A DNA stretch of 44,529 bases from Azoarcus sp. (lineage in GTDB: Bacteria > Pseudomonadota > Gammaproteobacteria > Burkholderiales > Rhodocyclaceae): the NCBI GenBank assembly GCA_030656215.1, contig JAUSOD010000087.1, forward strand, positions 1-44,529, read 5' to 3'. Positions 41,136-44,529 of this stretch are shown in pieces; the first letter of the stretch is position 1, and the number at the start of each line of letters is the position of its first letter. The translations under genes and the position numbers were made by a program. A model generated the notes under the pieces. That model was not told where the DNA came from. It searched no databases and saw only the letters and a list, made by a program, of their open reading frames with translations.

Positions 41136-42935
41136 ATGTCGCACTCCGACGTGTCTGCAAGCTCCAGCCTGAAAATCTACTTTCGCCTGCTGACCTATGT
41201 GCGGCCCTACATCGGCCTGTTTGCGGTCAGTATTGTCGGTTTCGTCATCTTCGCGTCCTCGCAGCCCATGCTGGCCGGGATATTGAAGTATTTTGTGGAC
41301 GGGCTGACCGATCCGTCGCTGGCGGTGTTTTCGGGGGTTCCGCTGATCGGCGACATGGCGCTGATGCATGCAGTGCCGCTGCTGATCATCCTGATCGCCG
41401 CGTGGCAGGGCCTGGGGTCTTACCTCGGCAACTATTTTCTGGCCAAGGTCTCGCTCGGGTTGGTGCATGACTTGCGTCTGGCCTTGTTCGACAGCCTGCT
41501 GCGCCTGCCCAACCGCTATTTCGACACCCACAACACGGGTCATCTGATCTCGCGCATCACCTTCAACGTGACCATGGTCACCGGTGCGGCGACCGATGCG
41601 ATCAAGGTCGTGATACGCGAGGGGCTGACGGTCGTGTTCCTGTTCGCCTATCTGCTGTGGATGAACTGGAAGCTGACCCTGGTGATGGTGGCCATCCTGC
41701 CGCTGATCGGGGTGCTGGTCAGCAGCACAAGCAAGAAATTCCGCAAGCAGGCGAAGAAGATCCAGGTGGCGATGGGCGACGTCACCCACGTGGCTTCGGA
41801 GACCATCCAGGGCTACCGGGTGGTGCGCAGTTTCGGCGGCGAGGACTACGAGTCTGCCCGCTTTCGCGCAGCGAGCGAGGACAACAGCAAGAAGCAGTTG
41901 CGCATGGTCAAGACCGGTGCCACCTATACGCCTACGCTGCAACTGGTCACCTACTCGGCGATGGCGGTGGTGCTGTTTCTGGTGCTGTGGCTGCGCGGTG
42001 ATGCCACGGCGGGCGACATGGTGGCCTATATCACCGCCGCTGGCCTGTTGCCGAAGCCGATCCGCCAGCTCTCCGAGGTGAGCTCCACGATCCAGAAAGG
42101 GGTGGCGGGCGCCGAGAGTATCTTCGAGCAGCTCGATGAAGCGCCCGAGCGCGACAGCGGCACCGTAGAGCGTGAGCGCGTTGACGGGCGGCTGGTGGTG
42201 CGTGACCTCAGCTTCAGCTACCCGGGCACCGAGCGCAAGGTGCTTGACCAGATCAGTTTCGAGATCGAGCCGGGCTGCATGGTGGCGCTGGTGGGGCGCT
42301 CCGGCAGCGGAAAATCCACGCTCGCCAACCTGATTCCGCGCTTCTACCACCATGAGGAAGGACAGATCCTGATCGACGGGGTGGACGTCGAAGACTACAC
42401 GTTGCGCAACCTTCGGCAGCACATCGCACTGGTCACCCAGCAGGTGACCCTATTCAACGATACCGTGGCCAATAACATCGCCTATGGTGATCTTGCCGGC
42501 GCTCCGCGCGAGGCCATCGAGCGGGCGGCCGAAGCCGCCTATGCGAAGGAGTTCATCGACCGCCTGCCACAGGGTCTCGACACCGGCATTGGCGAGAACG
42601 GTGTGACCCTGTCTGGTGGCCAGCGCCAGCGCCTGGCCATCGCCCGCGCCCTGCTCAAGGACGCGCCCATTCTGATCCTCGACGAGGCGACCTCGGCGCT
42701 CGATACCGAGTCCGAACGCCACATCCAGGCCGCGCTCGACCATGCCACCCGGGGGCGTACCACGCTGGTGATCGCACATCGGCTATCGACGATCGAGCGC
42801 GCCGACATGATCCTCGTGATGGATCAGGGGCGGATCGTGGAGCGCGGTACGCATGCCGCGTTGCTGGTCGCCGGCGGTCACTATGCCCGGCTGCATGCGA
42901 TGCAGTTCAGGGATGAGGCGGATCCCCCGCGCTGA
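41136..42935 (+). CDS. msbA: Lipid A/phospholipid flippase MsbA-type ABC exporter
   Basis: Homodimeric inner-membrane exporter that flips core-lipid A from the cytoplasmic to the periplasmic leaflet. The 599 residues hold six membrane helices (about 20-320) and one ATPase: Walker A GRSGSGKST, Q-loop VTQQVTLFNDTVANNIAYGD, signature LSGGQRQRLAIARALL, Walker B ILILDEATSALD and the switch His in IAHRLST. The membrane domain has MsbA-like FDTHNTGHLISRITFN and ETIQGYRVVRSFGGEDYE. I chose the ATG at 41136 (MSHSDVSASSSLKIYFRLL); the open frame upstream has no family similarity. Confidence 0.93.
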   Translation: MSHSDVSASSSLKIYFRLLTYVRPYIGLFAVSIVGFVIFASSQPMLAGILKYFVDGLTDPSLAVFSGVPLIGDMALMHAVPLLIILIAAWQGLGSYLGNYFLAKVSLGLVHDLRLALFDSLLRLPNRYFDTHNTGHLISRITFNVTMVTGAATDAIKVVIREGLTVVFLFAYLLWMNWKLTLVMVAILPLIGVLVSSTSKKFRKQAKKIQVAMGDVTHVASETIQGYRVVRSFGGEDYESARFRAASEDNSKKQLRMVKTGATYTPTLQLVTYSAMAVVLFLVLWLRGDATAGDMVAYITAAGLLPKPIRQLSEVSSTIQKGVAGAESIFEQLDEAPERDSGTVERERVDGRLVVRDLSFSYPGTERKVLDQISFEIEPGCMVALVGRSGSGKSTLANLIPRFYHHEEGQILIDGVDVEDYTLRNLRQHIALVTQQVTLFNDTVANNIAYGDLAGAPREAIERAAEAAYAKEFIDRLPQGLDTGIGENGVTLSGGQRQRLAIARALLKDAPILILDEATSALDTESERHIQAALDHATRGRTTLVIAHRLSTIERADMILVMDQGRIVERGTHAALLVAGGHYARLHAMQFRDEADPPR

Positions 42936-42958
42936 CATTTCCGTCCGGACCCCATGGC

Positions 42959-44529
42959 ATGAACCATCCCGCTCCGCATCTGGCCTATCGGCCGGACATC
43001 GACGGCCTGCGCGCTCTCGCCGTGCTGTCGGTGGTCGTCTTTCACGCCTTTCCGGATCTGCTGCCGGGCGGCTTTATCGGCGTGGATGTGTTTTTCGTCA
43101 TTTCGGGCTATCTGATCTCGCTGATCATCTTCAAGTTGCATGCGGCGGGTGGGTTCGGCTTTGCCGACTTCTATGCGCGGCGGATACGGCGGATTTTTCC
43201 TGTACTGCTGGTGGTGGTCTTCGCCTCGCTCGTGCTGGGTTGGTCGGTCCTGCTGCCGGACGAGTATGCACAGTTGGGCAAGCATGGGCTTGCAGGGATG
43301 GGCTTTGTCGCCAATGTCGTGTTCTGGCAGGAGGCGGGCTACTTTGATACGGCTGCCGAGCTGAAGCCATTCCTGCACCTGTGGTCGCTCGGTATTGAAG
43401 AGCAGTTCTACATCGTCTGGCCGGCCATCGTCGCCTGGGCCTGGCATCGCGGGATCAGTCCGGGACGGGTGATTGCAGTGCTGGGAGCAGCGTCGCTGGT
43501 GGCCTGCGTGCTGCTGACTCCGACACATCCGCAGGCCGGCTTCTTTCTGCCGCCCACCCGGGCGTGGGAGTTGCTGGGCGGTGCGTTGCTGGCATGGCGC
43601 CTGCACCACCGGGGCGCGCTGTTCGACGGCACGGCGAGCCGGCTTGCAAGTGGGGTATCGCTTGTGGGCCTGGGCCTGCTGCTGCTGGGATTGGGCCTGA
43701 TCGACGGCACGCGCGATTTTCCTGGCGTCTGGGCCGTGCTGCCGGTATCGGGCGCGGTATTGATGATTGCTGCGGGCAATGCGGGAGTCATCAATCGCCG
43801 GGTGCTCGCCCATCCGCTGATGGTGTGGTTCGGCTTGATCAGTTTTCCGCTCTACCTGTGGCACTGGCCGCTGTTGTCCTTCGTGCGCATCGTGTTTGCC
43901 GAGCGGGTGACTGCCACGCTGTTGCTGGCGACCGTTGCGCTGGCGGTGCTCCTGGCATGGCTCAGCTACCGTCTGCTGGAGACGCCTGTGCGCCACCATG
44001 GCGGACGGCGTGCCGTGATCGGGCTGGTGATTGCCAGCGTGGTGGCGGCTGCACTGGCGGGCAACATCATGTCGCGAGACGGCCTTGCGTTCCGCCTGCA
44101 GGATGCACAGGCCAAACGTGAGGCTCAAGCGCTCGAGTGGCCGGATGTGTTGCGCAGCGACGTGGAGTGCTCGGAGAAGGTCGTGCATGGGCGGCTGGGC
44201 GGATGGTGTCTGGTGGCGGATCCCACGCGTGCGCCCACCGCGATGATTATCGGTGACAGTCATGCCAACCACTACTTCTGGGCGCTCCGTGACGGCGTCT
44301 TGGAGCAGGGCGGCAATCTGCTGCAAATTGCGAACGGGGCCTGCATGCCGGTGGCTGGAATCGATCTGTTGAAGGAGGGGCGTTACTTCGGCTGTCCCAA
44401 GGTGATCGATGCCGCGATCGAGTATGCCATCGCCGCGCCCGAGGTCGAAACGGTCTTTCTGGCAGCGCGCTGGGGTGGGTACATCGCGAAGCGGGAGTTG
44501 AGGGACTGGGAGACCGGCGAGCGCGATGA
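42959..44529 (+). CDS. OafA/YrhL-type O-acyltransferase with SGNH domain, 3' end beyond window
   Basis: Membrane acyltransferase 3 domain fused to a periplasmic SGNH hydrolase-like domain, the layout of enzymes that O-acetylate LPS O-antigen or other envelope glycans. At least 523 residues are in the window. The first 12-14 residues lead to YRPDIDGLRALAVLSVVVFHAFP with the catalytic His, then GGFIGVDVFFVISGYLIS, FYARRIRRIFP, HLWSLGIEEQFYIVWP and a C-terminal helix pair SFPLYLWHWPLLSF. GDSHANHYFW near residue 430 is SGNH block I. The frame is still open at the right edge. It begins 23 bp after msbA on the same strand, consistent with a joint role in LPS export and decoration. Confidence 0.93.
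   Translation, partial: MNHPAPHLAYRPDIDGLRALAVLSVVVFHAFPDLLPGGFIGVDVFFVISGYLISLIIFKLHAAGGFGFADFYARRIRRIFPVLLVVVFASLVLGWSVLLPDEYAQLGKHGLAGMGFVANVVFWQEAGYFDTAAELKPFLHLWSLGIEEQFYIVWPAIVAWAWHRGISPGRVIAVLGAASLVACVLLTPTHPQAGFFLPPTRAWELLGGALLAWRLHHRGALFDGTASRLASGVSLVGLGLLLLGLGLIDGTRDFPGVWAVLPVSGAVLMIAAGNAGVINRRVLAHPLMVWFGLISFPLYLWHWPLLSFVRIVFAERVTATLLLATVALAVLLAWLSYRLLETPVRHHGGRRAVIGLVIASVVAAALAGNIMSRDGLAFRLQDAQAKREAQALEWPDVLRSDVECSEKVVHGRLGGWCLVADPTRAPTAMIIGDSHANHYFWALRDGVLEQGGNLLQIANGACMPVAGIDLLKEGRYFGCPKVIDAAIEYAIAAPEVETVFLAARWGGYIAKRELRDWETGERD

Noticed and set aside
40776-42422. Long open frame (548 codons) antisense to msbA
   Set aside because: It mirrors msbA codons, is rich in His, Gln and Arg with no domain motifs, and results from high GC in the third codon position.

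Overview
The window is 44.5 kb of GC-rich, densely packed chromosomal DNA. The gene content and protein style point to a betaproteobacterium of the Rhodocyclales (Thauera/Azoarcus/Aromatoleum type). This is inferred from the zapA-6S RNA pair, two Burkholderia/Neisseria-type porins starting QSNVTIYG, an extended TrpS and a hypABFCDE operon; I could not run a database search. I see no phage, IS element, CRISPR array, tRNA or rRNA. Nearly everything reads as core genome.

Layout, left to right. At 1-3.4 kb (minus strand) lie a bifunctional glucosylglycerol-phosphate phosphatase/synthase, cut by the window edge, and an MFS transporter with a clear promoter. At 3.6-10.1 kb are trpS, with a C-terminal extension, and a signalling group: a small soluble histidine kinase, a response regulator with a repeat-rich tail and a large membrane HD-GYP protein. 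At 10.1-14.2 kb are a PACE-type membrane protein overlapping murB, then apaH, and a convergent olsB-olsA-like pair for ornithine lipid synthesis. At 14.4-17.1 kb are ilvD, a ZapB-like coiled coil, zapA and 6S RNA with its terminator. At 17.2-20.7 kb is potassium uptake: trkH facing a kdpE/kdpD-like pair whose kinase lacks the usual N-terminal sensor half. At 20.9-24.9 kb are a TauE/SafE permease, a GloC-type hydrolase, mscL, a TRIC/YicG-type channel and a nitronate monooxygenase behind a perfect palindromic operator. At 25.1-29.5 kb are two branched-chain amino-acid type ABC permeases with a binding protein but no ATPases, then ubiX and a LON-domain protein. At 29.6-31.8 kb are trxC, mutY and a flavin reductase. 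At 31.9-38.0 kb is the complete NiFe-hydrogenase maturation operon hypABFCDE, without structural genes in view. At 38.3-44.5 kb are two convergent porins, an MsbA-type lipid flippase and a truncated OafA-type acyltransferase with an SGNH domain.

Several genes share an osmotic or envelope theme: compatible solute synthesis, potassium uptake with its two-component system, the MscL release valve, a TRIC channel, ornithine lipids, porins and MsbA. The most interesting new signal is a direct repeat upstream of trkH (TTTACA-N5-TTTACG) with the spacing of the known KdpE recognition site. Together with the shortened KdpD and the absence of kdpFABC nearby, it suggests a rewired Kdp system controlling a Trk transporter. 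Other notable items are the palindrome over the -35 of the nitronate monooxygenase promoter, a roughly 155-residue insertion inside the HD-GYP domain, and a YegP-like motif in the TrpS tail.
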